Positions 1 through 11,905 of a stretch of DNA of 64,000 bases are shown here, piece after piece. The position numbers and the translations under genes are program-made. Numbering within the stretch: position 1 is the first letter of the stretch; the number at the start of each line of letters is the position of its first letter. The notes beneath the pieces were generated by a model. That model was not told where the DNA came from. It saw only the letters and a program-made list of their open reading frames with translations, and searched no databases. The DNA is from Cynocephalus volans (lineage: Eukaryota > Chordata > Mammalia > Dermoptera > Cynocephalidae), in contig NC_084474.1 in assembly GCF_027409185.1 (NCBI RefSeq), forward strand, positions 89,457,005 through 89,521,004, given 5' to 3'.

Positions 1-849
1 ACCCTAATCTCTGCTTTCATGTTCACATGACATACTAGAATTGGCAGAAGTTAATTATACATGTCATATGACACAGCAGAAAATCTTCCAGATAAAGTAT
101 TAAAAAGATAAGTTAGAGAAAATAAAATGCGTACAAGGGCAGTGTAGGGAAAAGATTCTGAGGGCGTCCATCAAAGGGATGCAGCACAAGACATCTCAGG
201 GATGATGTTGAGGTTGTGTATGTCAAATCCTCTTTTTATCTTTATATTGAGGGTCACTGTTGCCTAATTAGAATTTCTCAGCAAGGGTGTGTTAGGAAAC
301 AAGTGTGTAAGGACATTTTTCTCCCCTTGTAAATGGGCAATTCTGAACTGCATGGTTCAATAGAGTTTTTACTTCATTCTTCATATTCAATTAAAGCTCA
401 GTTTTGATGGGACCCACCAAGGAGACATGTACAATGTACCTCAGAATTGTATCACCCTCGAGACAACAGAAGGAAGAATCTAACCCCAGCCCTAGTGATC
501 CAAGGGCTACCCTGTGAGACATTAGTAAACTTGCACTTTCAGGTTCAAGCTGCAGTTATTCATTTACAGGACATGGAAGTACTAAAGTGTTCTTTGATCA
601 GTCATTTGAGTTCTAATTGTATTTATTCCTGCCACACACGGTAATGTTTGCCCCTAATGGGATGAGAAGCCCAAATAGGACAATGAGGTATTTGTTGCCT
701 TAGAGTCAGTGGATTTCTTATTATATCCTCTAATAAAAATCCAACTTTGTAACCAGGACAGAGCCTAGAGTTGAGGGAACAAGTAGTGTAAATTCCCAAA
801 GTGGGTCACTAGGCAACAGTCAACCCATCTCTCACTCTTCAGTTCCCAG
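1..849. other. No gene seen; unassigned DNA
   Basis: AT-rich sequence with only short open frames that have no recognisable motif. I see no repeat that I can name in this stretch. Confidence 0.5.
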
Positions 850-1422
850 GCCCATTGACCCTACCCTTTGAGGACACAGTACCATATATGAGTATTGCCT
901 GTTGGGTCTCTGCATGTACTACATGCTGGAGAAGAGGACTTCAACCTTGCTGGGGTTGTCTCTGAGCCATTATTGACCATTCCATAATCTATTAGGGTCC
1001 TGCTACATGTAAAATGGTCTATGGGAGTCCCAGTGGATCCTGTGGTCATGTATGACATTCTCATTTTTGGCAAAATTCATATTCTTGCAGTTGGAGGACT
1101 GAAGTTCTCATTGCCTCCCTGGCTGTCATGTGGGGGACAGCTTCAACTCTTCTGGGCTGCCACACAACTTACTGAATTGCCTCCTCCATCTCCAGTCTCA
1201 CGGTGGTGCCTTAAATCCTTCTTGTACTTTGAATCTCCAATTTTCTATTCTGTGTTTGCTTTTCAAAGGCTCATATGTTTGGATCAAGCCCACCAGGATA
1301 GTCTTCCTTTATAAATTCAGCATCTCCTTAATATAACCCAATCATAAGAGTAAAATCTATCATATTCACAGTCCTAGGGATTATTCAGGGACATGTATTC
1401 ACAGGTGGGAAATCTTGGGCAT
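850..1422 (-). mobile_element. Probable MLT1-related LTR relic, antisense
   Basis: Read on the minus strand, several short blocks resemble an old mammalian MaLR/MLT1-type repeat. Examples are a GCCCACC-AGGATAGTC block near 1288 and ATATTCACAG-TCC-AGGGATTA blocks near 1360-1385. The match is from memory and heavily decayed. It abuts the younger MaLR LTR that follows, which may have inserted into it. Confidence 0.35.
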
Positions 1423-1857
1423 AGTATTAGTCCATTTCATGTGGCTTATAACACAATACCTGGAACTGGGTGATTTACAAAGAAAATAAAACTTATTGCT
1501 TACAGTTTCTGAGGTTTGGTAGTCCAAAGTCCATCCGGTGGTGGCGACAGTGACCCAGGGGTCTCACATTGCAAGGTGGTAGAAGCAGAGAGAGCAGAGA
1601 GAGAGAAAGAAAGACAGACTCTCCTTTTCTCTTAAAGTCCTCAGAACAAGGCTTCTGACCACCATTTTTAATCCATTCACTACTGTACAGTCCTACAATC
1701 CAGTCACCTCTTCAAGGCTCCACCTTTCAATTGCCATAATAGGATTTCCCACCCTCTTAACAGTCACAGTTGGGGCTAAGATCCTACTATATAAGACTTG
1801 GGAGACACAATTCAAGTTTCAGGGAGTTTGTGGGGGCACATAATTCAATCCACTACA
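1423..1857 (-). mobile_element. MaLR-type solo LTR, antisense (copy A)
   Basis: The plus strand starts TATTAGTCCATTTC and ends CAATCCACTACA, so on the minus strand the element opens TGTAGTGGATTG and closes near CTAATA. That is the layout of ERVL-MaLR LTRs. Internal landmarks shared with the other copies here are GGGTGATTTACA, an AAGTCCA block, a GA-rich stretch (1585-1610) and CTCTTCAAGGC. No internal retroviral region is attached, so it is probably a solo LTR. Confidence 0.7.
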
Positions 1858-3969
1858 GCCATCATCTGAGACTTCACCTATCACACCAGGGAAGAAAAAC
1901 ACATACCCAATGTACTGTCATTTATGGTGGTGGTAAATCTCTGCCACATCTAGGATGGAAAGAGCCTACTGTAATTTAGCTGACCCCTCCATGGATGGTG
2001 CTGTATTGAATTTTCAGTGTCACACTTCAGTGACAGCAGGATGAACAGAGAGCAGTGGAAGAACTTAGCTCGGTGAGAGAAAGCCCGTGCTGTTAGGCAC
2101 ATGCATAGTTTCCTTTTGAGTCACTGTGGCTTTTCTGTTCATGGTCTTATTACACTAGCACTGGAGTGGCTGAAAACTGAGACTGGGTGACATCCCCGGC
2201 ATGAATTTTTCTGGATGTTCAGAGATCCTTCCTCAGCAATTGCGCTAGAGTAGGCATTAATGAAAATAAGAATCTTAACCTTTATGCTCAGATTTTTCTT
2301 ACAGGTCCTTACACATGCTTTTTCCTCAAACATTCTTGTCTTTGATCTTCCAGTCATGCCTTTTTAAGGCTTTTGACTATATAGCCAAATCACCTGGCAT
2401 TGCCCTGCCCAGGTGTCTGCATATTTCCGACCTTGAGCTATTGCTATTCCTCCTTCATACACAGTGAATGAGCAAGTGCACTGTTCAGCACTGTGCCCAC
2501 TGGGAGGACTATCTTCACGACTGTCCTTTAGGCTCACCCTGGAGTAGATAGGTAGGACTGCCACTTCCCACTGTTGGATCTCATCAGCATTTCAAAATGA
2601 TTAATTGGTGAACTGGACTGAAATTGTCCTCTCCTCTCTCCATTGACCACTGGAAAATTTTCATGACCATGAAAACTTGTTGAATTAACAGATACATTTT
2701 TGTTGTTAACGTATAGTAGATTGAGACATTGCCAGAGAGGTGGGGGCAGAGGGTAATTATTATTTTTTTAAAAAATTATTGTTTAGGCTGGAAGAATCAA
2801 TAATAATGCTATGCTTCAAGATCTAACTCGAAAATCAAAATCTTTTTGATAACTTCTAAAAATAATTTTATTAAATCAACATTTAAATATAGTTTTTGGA
2901 GTCATATTAATTACACTAAAAAAAGCCAAGATGGTTGTTTTACATTAGGGATATTCTGTCCCTAGATTCTTACACAGACATATAATGGGGTGACTCTTTC
3001 CACACAGATGCCTATTTCTCAATTTAGTGCTCTTGAAAGACTACTTATTACTATCAGATGCATGTTCCTGCTTTTGACTGTTTCTTTAGTGCTAACCTTC
3101 TTTATCCTACTAATTCTTTCTCTTTCATTTTGTCATCACCGGAAAATTTTCCTGGATTAGTAAATAACACAGTTTAAGTAATATAATATGTTTATAATAC
3201 AACAGCGGAGGTGGAAATTAACAGGGGTAGAGTGTGGAGATGTACACCTGAGTTGTCTTTACCACCTGCACAACTTTAAACAGTTTTTTAACATCTATAG
3301 ACTTCAGACACCATTCTATAAAATGGGAAAATAACATCTGTGAGGCTTAACTCAAGAGATGCTGCACAGAATAAATGATAATTGACAGAAAAAACTTCCT
3401 GTAATTTGGAAAACAAATACAAGATATTTGTCATTTTTGCAAACAGCATAAGTTTTTCTCTTGCAAGACAAATGAATGTGTATTACAAAGTAAATTAACA
3501 GTATACACAAAATTCAGTGGGAACCCTATCGTTAAAGTTCAAGTTATAATTATCCAAATACAAGTTATTATTATCCCAAGAAAAATTATTTTTAAAAGTA
3601 AAAGGCTTATGCTAATTTAAACTCTTTTTATCAGTAAATTAAAGGAGGTCTCTGTACAATTGTTACATGACAATAGTTTCTTTGAATGTTTTTTTCTTGA
3701 AGAAATTAAAATATATCTACACATTCTATAATTTCTGTAAATCAATAATTCCATCTGACATCTTTTTAGTTCCTTGAATTAAGTGAAATAGTATGTGAAA
3801 ATTACTCAGTTTTTAGGTTAGTGATCTTGAAAGACTAACTAGTATTATCAGATACTGATGTTTAATAGGACAAGGGTTTAACAGCAATATAGTTGTCCTG
3901 ATCTAAAAACAGCAGTCAAAAAGTGAAATAATAAAATCTGTAAGAATTAGGAACTTTTTCTTGCCGACC
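1858..3969. other. No gene seen; unassigned DNA
   Basis: AT-rich sequence with no supported gene. A block at 3026-3066 (CTTGAAAGACTA...TATCAGAT) recurs in diverged form at 3826-3866, in the same orientation about 0.8 kb apart. Its origin is unclear. Confidence 0.5.
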
Positions 3970-4484
3970 TGTGGTAGGCAGAATAATCCTTCCCCCATAA
4001 GATTATTCATATCCTAATTCCTGAATGCTGTAATATGTTACCTTTCAAGGTAAAAAATATATATATATTGCAGATGTGATCACATTGAGGACCATGAGCT
4101 AGAAATATTATTCCAAATTATCAGAGTGGGCCCATTGTTCTCACAAAAGTCCTCATAAGAGGGAGGCAGGAGGACCAAAATGAATGAACAAGATGGGACA
4201 GTGAAAGCAGAGGTCCTGAATTTGAAGACATATGCTGCTGGTTTGAAGATAGAACAGGGCCACAAGCCAAGGAATATAAATAGCTTCTAGAGGCTGGAAA
4301 AGGGAAGGAAGGGATTTGCCTCCAGAGCCTACAGAAAAAATGACACACTGACGACACCTTGATTTCAGCCAAGAGAGACTCATTTTGGACATCTGACTTC
4401 CCTAACTGTAGGATAATAAATATATGCTGCTTTAAGCCACTAAGTTTGTGGTACTTTCTTACAGCAGCATAGGAAACTAATGCA
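3970..4484 (+). mobile_element. MLT1-type MaLR solo LTR, sense
   Basis: Opens TGTGGTAGGCAGAATAAT and closes GGAAACTAATGCA, the typical 5' and 3' ends of MLT1 LTRs. It also carries GCAGATGTGATCACATT, GTGGGCCCA, AAGAGGGAGGCAGGAGGA, GCCACAAGCCAAGGAAT, GACACCTTGATTT and an AATAAA polyadenylation signal near 4414. The element is close to full LTR length (about 515 bp). No flanking internal region is seen, so it is a solo LTR. It predates placental radiation if the family assignment is right. Confidence 0.85.
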
Positions 4485-5691
4485 AGATCTTTACCAATTA
4501 TTGAATTTGTACTATATGCCAGACACCATTAATATAACAAATACTCTGTTCTTATGGAACTCATTTGGCTTCTAAAGCTTCTTATTTACCTTAGGTAATA
4601 TTTCAGAGAGAAACTATCTAAAATGTAAACAGGAAGTAATATTCTGAGATATACTGTGGATTTACTTCTTTCTCAATATTCTGAACGCTTTGACCATTTT
4701 AAATGTATCCTACATAAATGATGTGTTATAGATCAGCAATGAAATGTAATCACCAACATTTAATTTGCACCCATGATTTCAGTTTAATCAATTGAAAAGA
4801 GCCATAATATTACTCTTGGATTTATTGCTAATATTATACAGCTAGAGTAAAACTGAGCAATACATTTCCTAAAAGAAGGCAATTGTCGACAAGCCACTAA
4901 ATTTTGATAAACATGTTACAAATTAGAATGTGCTTATATGTTAAATAACCAATTTTACAACCAAAATGAGTTGCTAATCCCTACATTTTTCTTTAAACTA
5001 ATAGGTAGTTAAGTATGCCTGTACATTGATGCTGAAACAGAATATTGATATCTTCATGTTTAATAAAACACTTGATCGTTTTTGTCTAAGGAACTGACTG
5101 CAAAGAAATATTGATTTAGAAAGATTTGCTGAAAGCTTATGCAATTCAGAATAAGCTAGGTTTGTCATTAATACTGAAATTTGTATCATGGTTTAAAAAG
5201 AACTTTTATTTGCATTATGTAAGTCATCCCTCTCAATGATTTTTTCCATGAATGAGGAAATTTAACCTTAGGTATATTATACAATTTTTCTAAAGTCATA
5301 GAACTTTCTGATGACAAGTCCATGATTTTAAATCAGTTATTTGTATTGCATAGTAATCAAACTAAACTTAATCCACATTTTTCTAACTTCAGTCCTTTAC
5401 ATATCACCTCCTGAATATCTTACTTTGTCTGCATGCCAGTTTTTAATTTTTCTAAAAGAAATCCATTAATTATTTTGAGTTAGATAAAGGGTTTTTTAAA
5501 GAAAACTGTATAGATCTGTGTTGATCTCTATGATAAGATATGTTTAGATATAGGTAATAAACACTATTGGTGTTAATATGCCTTTCTTAAAGACTTGCTC
5601 CATTGTTTGTCTGTCTGTTTGTTAGGTGATTATTTCTTTTTGAATAGGAATATTATCGAATGTTTATGAGAGATTTACACTGACCTGAGAA
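4485..5691. other. No gene seen; possible MIR trace
   Basis: No supported gene. Around 5240-5395 the plus strand resembles the reverse complement of MIR (a GAGGAAATTTAA block, then CTAAAGTCATAGAACT), but it is too decayed to call firmly. Confidence 0.45.
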
Positions 5692-6105
5692 GTATTAGTC
5701 TGTTTCTGTTGCTTATAATAAAATATCTGGAACTGGGTAATTTGTAAATAAACAGTATCTATTGATTACAGTTTCAGAGGCTGGGAAGTCCAAAGTCCAG
5801 AGAACACATCTGGTGAGGGCCTTGTGAGTAGTGTGAGTGACACAGGGGTCTCACATGAGCCATGGTGGAGCAGAGAAAGAGACTCACCTCCGCATTACTC
5901 TCCTTTTAGAGCTACAGAACCACTTCCATTATTCCAAGAATGGATCAATCCATCCACGACAGTACAGTCCTCATAATCCAATCACCTCTTCAAGGCCCCA
6001 CCTTTCAGCTACTACAATAGGATTTCCACTCTCTTAACACTATCACAGTGGGGGGTAAGTTTCTAATACATTAAATTTTGGGGGGACACAGTTCAATCCA
6101 CTGCA
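5692..6105 (-). mobile_element. MaLR-type solo LTR, antisense (copy B)
   Basis: On the plus strand it runs from GTATTAGTCTGTTTCTGTTG to TTCAATCCACTGCA. It shares with the other copies the CTGGAACTGGGTAATTTG block, GGTGAGGGCC, ACCCATTATT-like and CAATCACCTCTTCAAGGCCCC blocks, and the GGGGGGACACAGTTCAATCC terminus. About 414 bp with no internal retroviral sequence. Confidence 0.75.
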
Positions 6106-6391
6106 TGAAAACTTTATTTAAACTATATGATTTATGCTATTTAATGGCAAGTTTTCTAAATTCATCTTGTTAACTGCAAGTAGTTATCTCACATTTTGGG
6201 AAATACTATGATTTACATTACTGCCTACCGTTGTCTGATGTTTACTTATTCCAGGATTCATATGTGACATACACTTGTAAAAGCAGAGAAAAGGGATCAT
6301 CTATTATTATGTTGTCCATCCATATACCTTCCTAATTCATTCAATAAATATTTTTAAAAATATATTTAAGGGAATATTATAGATCTCTGAA

Positions 6392-6610
6392 CAGAGTTTG
6401 GCAAATTAGGTCCAGGGGCCTAATCCAGCCTGAGATTTTTTTTTTTAATAAAGTTTTATAAGAACACAGCCATGCCCATCCATTTACCTATGTCTGTGAT
6501 TGCTTTCGGGCTACAATGGCAGAATTGAACAGCTGCAACAGAGACCATATGGCCTCCAAACCTAAGATATCATTCTATGGATCTTTATACAAAATGTTTG
6601 CTGACTACTG
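6392..6610 (-). mobile_element. Non-autonomous hAT-Charlie-type DNA transposon
   Basis: The left end CAGAGTTTGGCAAAT and the reverse complement of the right end, CAGTAGTCAGCAAAC, form imperfect terminal inverted repeats typical of hAT elements. The interior carries AATAAAGTTTTATAAGAACACAGCC and CTGCAACAGAGACCATATGG blocks of a common mammalian MER element (MER58-like from memory). About 219 bp with no coding capacity. A clear 8-bp target duplication is not visible. Confidence 0.72.
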
Positions 6611-8259
6611 CTATAAAAGATACCAAAAATAATGCCATTATTTTATATTTAATAAACATACATGCAAATAATTGTATGTACATCTATACAAACATTCAGA
6701 AGTTAAATATAAAGGGTTATAGCAAAAGAGAGAAGAGAGGAATTAATGTCAATTTAAGGCACAGAGGAATGTTTGATGAAAAAAGCTGTCTTTGAACTGG
6801 ATCTTGAAATCCATAGAAAGTTGTGATACATGTGAAAAGCAGGGGATATGAACCACTTAGAAGGTAATATTCTCTCAGTTAGGAGTGATTTTAGCAGCAA
6901 GTGACCAAAAACTAGCAGTAGGTTGAACAGATAAGGATTTACATTTTTCATGCAACAAGAAAACTAAAAGAAGTAAATTCTAATTTTTTTGCTGCAACTC
7001 AATGATGTTAGCAGTCCTGAGACTCTCTGGACTTTCCAAAATCTCATGTTATATTTTGGACAAAGCAAGGCAGGAGAAGAGATAGAGAAAGGCACCAGGG
7101 TCATGTGTCACCCTATGGGCACAAAGGCTTTGTCCAAATCACCCCCATGACACTATGCTTATGGCTCACTGGTGCTTTGCAGGACTACTGTAGCTAAAAG
7201 AGAGATGAGAACTTGTCAAGAACATAATTAAGTACAATTTGTTCCCTTCTTAACTCAATGGTGATGATAATTGAGGAAGAACTCAGAAGGGACAGAAAGA
7301 GTTTGCTGCTGCTCAGTTGAACAGAGCCCTGAGGCCTATATAACCGTAATGCAGTTTGAGAAGAAATTTGACTGTGATTAAGACCCACGTTAGAGAGATG
7401 AATTTGGGCATATTCTGGCTGAGGGCTGAAAAATGCTTTATCTTGTTCAATTTTTTTCCTAACTCATCAAAGCTAGACTGTGTAGAAACTTCTTTACTTA
7501 GGGCATGCTATTTTCAGTTCATCCCTGTACTTTTGCAAAATTAATTTTATCTTAAAATTAATTGAGACAACCACACATTCAGGCTGCCTCTGCACCGGGA
7601 ATCAAGATTTCTAGAAAAAACATTCTCTACAATTCTATTTTTCTTCTTTGTTTTCCATGCCTGAATAACAAATGCTTATTGAGCAGCAGTCATGAGCTAG
7701 ACGTTGTTGTCTGTACTGAATACATAGCGATGGATGCCACGGACCTTCTGTCCTTGAAAGATTTCTTCTCATGAATGTATGTATAGGGGGACAGGGAAAA
7801 ACAGGAGTAAATAAAAGTGGTCTCTTCTGAGTCACTGATGTCTTGCTTTCTATTAAATAGAATTATAATATTTGATCCTCATCCAATTTGTGATTCTAAC
7901 AAGTGGTTAATGTCACCCACTGCTTCCTTTTCAAACTTGTCTCTTTTCATACCTGTCTGTCTATCTGTCTCTGCATATATGAGGGTAGGGGTGGGTGAGG
8001 AGGGGCGCAAGATTTTTTTTCTGGATTTCCCCCTGCTCCTCTAGACATTCATTTTTGGAAACTTCCTGATGTCCTGCTTTTTTGTCTCTGAAATACTGGT
8101 AGTTCTGAGGGTCCTAATGATCTCTCTTGACAATTAAATCAGGAGAATTCTTTTACTTGTACATGTTAATTACCATTCAGACTATACCAAAATGCTGTCT
8201 CTAGTTAAAGTCCCGTCCTCATGTCCATACTGCTTACTAATTAATGTCTCTACTTGGAC
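6611..8259. other. No gene seen; one decayed repeat trace
   Basis: No supported gene. At about 6885-7190 there is a faint resemblance to an old interspersed repeat also sensed at 16800-17235 and 55430-55850 (TTTTAGCAGCAAGTGACCAAAAACT, then a GCTGCAACTCAATGATGT block). The rest is unassigned. Confidence 0.4.
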
Positions 8260-8460
8260 ATTTCTAGGACACTTATAACTCAGCAAAGTGAACACCAATG
8301 TCCCTCATGAACCTTAACTCTTATTATTGTGATACATTTTTCATGTGTGATGTTGTTTTTCACTGGATGTTAAGCTCCAGAATTGGAAAGATGCTCACTT
8401 GTCCTCTATTTTGTCCTTCAAAATTAGCAAGGCGCAGGTATATAACTATCACTAAATTAT
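8260..8460 (+). mobile_element. L2 LINE 3' end relic
   Basis: The stretch CACTGGATGTTAAGCTCCAGAATTGG followed by a decayed TTGTCC...GCAAGGCGCAGGTATATAA resembles the end of L2, where a 'TGTAAGCTCC...GGGCAGGGAC' segment is characteristic. Strongly decayed and without coding potential. Confidence 0.45.
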
Positions 8461-8585
8461 TTGTACATGGGTCCAGGGGACCCAACTTCACCCCCTCCAG
8501 GACAGGCTGTTGCCATCTCATCTACATAAATGGTACCTCTCATGTTGTTATGCCTAGCTTGTACAACTGGACAGTATTAAAATTG

Positions 8586-8980
8586 CTGTCTTAGTCTTTT
8601 TTTTTTTTTTTTGATGCTGTAACAGAATACCTTAGACTAGGTAATTTACAACCAACAGAAATTTGTTGGATCACAGTTTTGGAGGCAGGGAAGTCCAAGA
8701 TTCAGGGGCCAGAATCTGGTGAGGGCTTTCTTGCTGCATCATCCCATGGAAAGAAAGAAAAGAGAGGGAGGGGGAGAGAGGGAGAGAGAGAGACAGAGAG
8801 AGAGAGAGTAAAAGGGGGCCAAATTCCCTTAACAGACCCACTCCCACAATAAAGACATTAATTTATTCACCCCATCCTCATGGCCTAATCTCCTCTCGTT
8901 GAGTCCCACCTCTCAACACTGTTGAATTGGGGATTTAGTTTCAACACATGCTTTTTGGAAGATGCATTAAAACCACAGCA
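8586..8980 (-). mobile_element. MaLR-type solo LTR, antisense (copy C)
   Basis: Starts CTGTCTTAGTC followed by a T-tract, and contains TGATGCTGTAACAGAATACC, TAGGTAATTTACA, GGTGAGGGCTTTCTTGCTGC, CCCCATCCTCATGGCCTAATC and GGGGATTTAGTTTCAACA. It belongs to the same broad family as the other copies but to another subfamily. A GA-rich simple repeat has grown in its middle. Confidence 0.65.
8747..8809 (+). repeat. GA-rich simple repeat
   Basis: Interrupted (GAAA)/(GGGA)/(GA) purine tract inside the MaLR LTR, at the place where related LTRs carry a shorter purine run. Confidence 0.9.
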
Positions 8981-9084
8981 ATTGTCATGAAGAACATTCA
9001 TGATCTATTCTGACCCCAGTTTGTTGCTTGGCTAGCTACAGTGTTCCTAGGACTTCCATTAACACTCCTATTATAACATCATCC

Positions 9085-9240
9085 AACTTCATTTATATTG
9101 TACTTGTCTACCTTCAGATCTAAAGTACCTGCAGAGAGGAACCATGTCTACTTTGCTTAGATTGTTATTTCCATCACATGCCACGCTTAGCTTAAGAAGA
9201 TATTTTTGTAATTAAATTGTTTAGCTAATAGTGAATGGAG
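9085..9240 (+). mobile_element. L2 LINE 3' end relic
   Basis: CTTCAGATCTAAAGTACCTGCAGAGAGGAACCATGTCT is followed by TTGTTATTTCCATCACATGCCACGC. This matches the order of motifs at the 3' end of L2 (growth of the 'gggaccatgtct' block, then 'tatccccagcacct'). Decayed and non-coding. Confidence 0.55.
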
Positions 9241-10995
9241 TGCATGCTGATCAGAGAAGAAATAAAACACATAAGTTTTTCAAGTAGATAAAAAGAAAGA
9301 AAGAGCATGACAAACAGAGGGAATAAACTTTAAAATTTTTCTATAAATATTTTTTCAGCTTCCTTACAGTTTATTAGTTATGAACTGAAGTCAACTTACA
9401 GTGTATTTACATAGGTTAATGAGATGACATTGGAGTGGGATAGAAATCAAGTATTTTATCATAGTATTAAATAACGTTAACTATTCTTCCACATCTGATC
9501 ACTTAGTAGCTTCCTAGAGAACAGAGTTTAGAGTAGAAAAACCACAGATACTCAAAAAGCCAAAAATTTTATCAGCTCAAATTTTTTTCTGAGTGTTCAT
9601 CTGATGCCTCGAAGAGACATTTAGTCTTTTGCCGAAAACGTTGGGAAGCAGCTTCCCGGTCCTCAGATGGAGGGTTGTTAGAAAGAGCACAGCCAGGTCC
9701 TTCTCATACAGGAGAAGAGAAAACAAGATGAAAAAATATTGCAGAGGGAAAGGAGAAATTTACATGAAGTATTAGAAAGATATTCTAGCTCCCCCAGGAA
9801 AAGATGTACAGAAAGGTGTGGAAAATTCTTTCTATAAGACACTGAAAGGTAGCAAGAAGATATTCTGCCAAGGTATGGTTGGTTTGCTTGATGAAGATAG
9901 CCATACTTATATTGTTATTTAATAACAATAAATAATGTCTGGAAATATTTTCCAAAATTAACTGCTTCTGGGAACAGAAAATGAGAAAATAAGAGAGATC
10001 TCTCATTTATTGAGCAACAGCTATATGACACTTCACTGTTTCATATAATTTTTATAACTATCCTATCAAACTGTAGTGGCAAGAGAAATAATGGGATGAC
10101 AACAAAGGATGGTACACCATTTGTGTGTATGTGAGTGAGTGTGTCTGTGAGTGTGTGCTAGTGAGTGTGCATGTGTTCAGTGAAGATAAAATTATCATAT
10201 TCCTGCGCACACAGTTTCTTTTCAAAGGATGGTTAAGGCGGATTTGCTCCTTTGAGCCCATCATGAGAAAGCATCCATGACTTCTTGCCTCATTCTTTCT
10301 CTGTTGCTAAAAACTCTGTTTTGTTGATGAGTCCTTCTGATAATCAGACAATCTGTGATGCTCTCCCAGTGGATTGGATCCCTGGCATTGCTGGGGGACA
10401 GAGTGTCCTGGTGTGGAACTGTTGTCCAGTGCTGAGCTCCTTGCCTGACCACAGGACCAAACCTGGGCCCTGCCAAGAACTCATAGTAGGTGAGAAGATG
10501 CACCTCGATCCCACCCCTCATGCTGGCTCCTCCCCATTAAAACAGTTCTTTGACTAGACGTAAGGGGAGAAAGGGGCAGAAATCCAAGATGAACCTTCTG
10601 ACCATTTGTATATATGAGCTAGACAATGCCAGGTTTCTTCATTCCCATTCTGTCCCATGGGGGTCAACAGAGTCCGCATTTAGACTCAGAGTATAACCCA
10701 GCAGATAGCTAATAGCATGAACGCTGATTTCATCTAAACCTGAAGGCAGACTAAATTATACTGAGAACGGAAGCAACTAAAATCTCAGGGACATAAAACA
10801 CCCAAAGTCTATTTCTTATTCACACTCTGTGTTCACCACAGGTCAACTGTGACTTGGGTTCCACTCCATTACTGTGCTCACTGTGGGACCCATGAGTATG
10901 GTACAGATACCATGATGTGAGTGGTGATAGAGAGAAAAAGATCATGGTGAAGTCTACACTGCGTGGTCAAGCCTCTGCCTATCACACTCACATGT
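9241..10995. other. No gene seen; imperfect TG repeat
   Basis: No supported gene. An imperfect TG/GTGAG repeat lies at about 10119-10174. The interval 10261-10560 is GC-richer and open in both strands for about 90 codons, but it has no recognisable motif. Otherwise unassigned. Confidence 0.45.
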
Positions 10996-11392
10996 TGTAT
11001 TAGTCCATTTCTGTTGCTTATAACAGAGTACATGAAACTGTGTAATTTATAAAGGAAGGAAACTTATTTCTTACAGTTTTGGAGGCTGGAAAGTGCAAAA
11101 TCTGGTGAGGGCTTTTTTCTGGGTGGTGACTCTCTTGAGCAACTCAGGGTGTCACATACCAAGAGAAAATGGCATGAGCAAGAGTGAACTAAGCTTCTCA
11201 CTTGCTCTCCATTTGAAGCCATCAGAACCACGCCCATTATTCCATGAATGGATCAATCTATTCACAAGGACACAGTTCTCACAATCTAATAACCTCTTAA
11301 AGGCCCCACTTTTCAAATACCATAATCAAATTTCTCACCCTCTTCAATGGAGGTCAAGCTTACCTGAGTTTGGGGGACATTCATTCACAGCA
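10996..11392 (-). mobile_element. MaLR-type solo LTR, antisense (copy D)
   Basis: The plus strand opens TGTATTAGTCCATTTCTGTT and closes near ATTCACAGCA. Shared blocks include TGTAATTTATAAAGGAAGG, TTACAGTTTTGGAGGCTGG, GGTGAGGGCTTTTTTCTGG, CCCATTATTCCATGAATGG and AATAACCTCTTAAAGGCCCC. It most resembles copy G at 61189. Confidence 0.72.
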
Positions 11393-11499
11393 TGTGTCCT
11401 CAGCCAGAGCAATTCCTGCAGCCAAGTCAGACTTCAGGTAGGAGGAAAAATAAAATTATCTTGTAGGAAAGAAAGGAACTTCAATATGGTTCAACCACA

Positions 11500-11660
11500 G
11501 GTTATGCTACTTACAAGTGCTTTGACAAAAGTTATTTACTTAAACTCCCTGACTCAGTTTCCTCCAATGTAAGGTAAAAATGAGTCCAGCCAATAGCCAC
11601 CACATGAGATAGCTGGGATGATAACAGCAAAGAGTGCAGAGAACTCCTTTGGAAAGTGTA
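11500..11660 (+). mobile_element. MIR SINE relic
   Basis: Resembles the middle of MIR in sense orientation: GTTATTTACTTAAACTCCCTGACTCAGTTTCCTCC, then GGGATGATAACAGC. Short and decayed. Confidence 0.4.
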
Positions 11661-11699
11661 AGTAGGAAATGATCACGATAACCAACCATGATGGAGAAA

Positions 11700-11905
11700 A
11701 CAGGCTCTGGAGGTAGACTTGTCCTAACCTGGGCTCCACCACTCCCTGGGATCATACACTTAGAAAGTCACTTAGCATCTCAGCCTCAGCATCCTCATCT
11801 GTAAGACAGTTTCTAAATCACAGTGTTCTTGAGAAGATTAAATAAGATTAAGTATGTAAGTATTTTCATAGTGTCTGAAACAAAATAAACACCAATACAC
11901 ATCAG
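11700..11905 (+). mobile_element. MIR SINE
   Basis: MIR order of motifs in sense: CTCCACCACTCCCTGGG, AAGTCACTTAGCATCTCAGCCTCAGCATCCTCATCTGTAAGA, then GAGAAGATTAAATAAGATTAAGTATGTAAG. This is the conserved core (the 'cagtttcctcatctgtaaaatg' part) plus the 3' segment. Confidence 0.65.

Noticed and set aside
11093-11572. 159-codon plus-strand open frame, the longest in the window
   Set aside because: It runs through a MaLR LTR (10996-11392) and into MIR-like sequence, and has no protein-like features. The openness is by chance.
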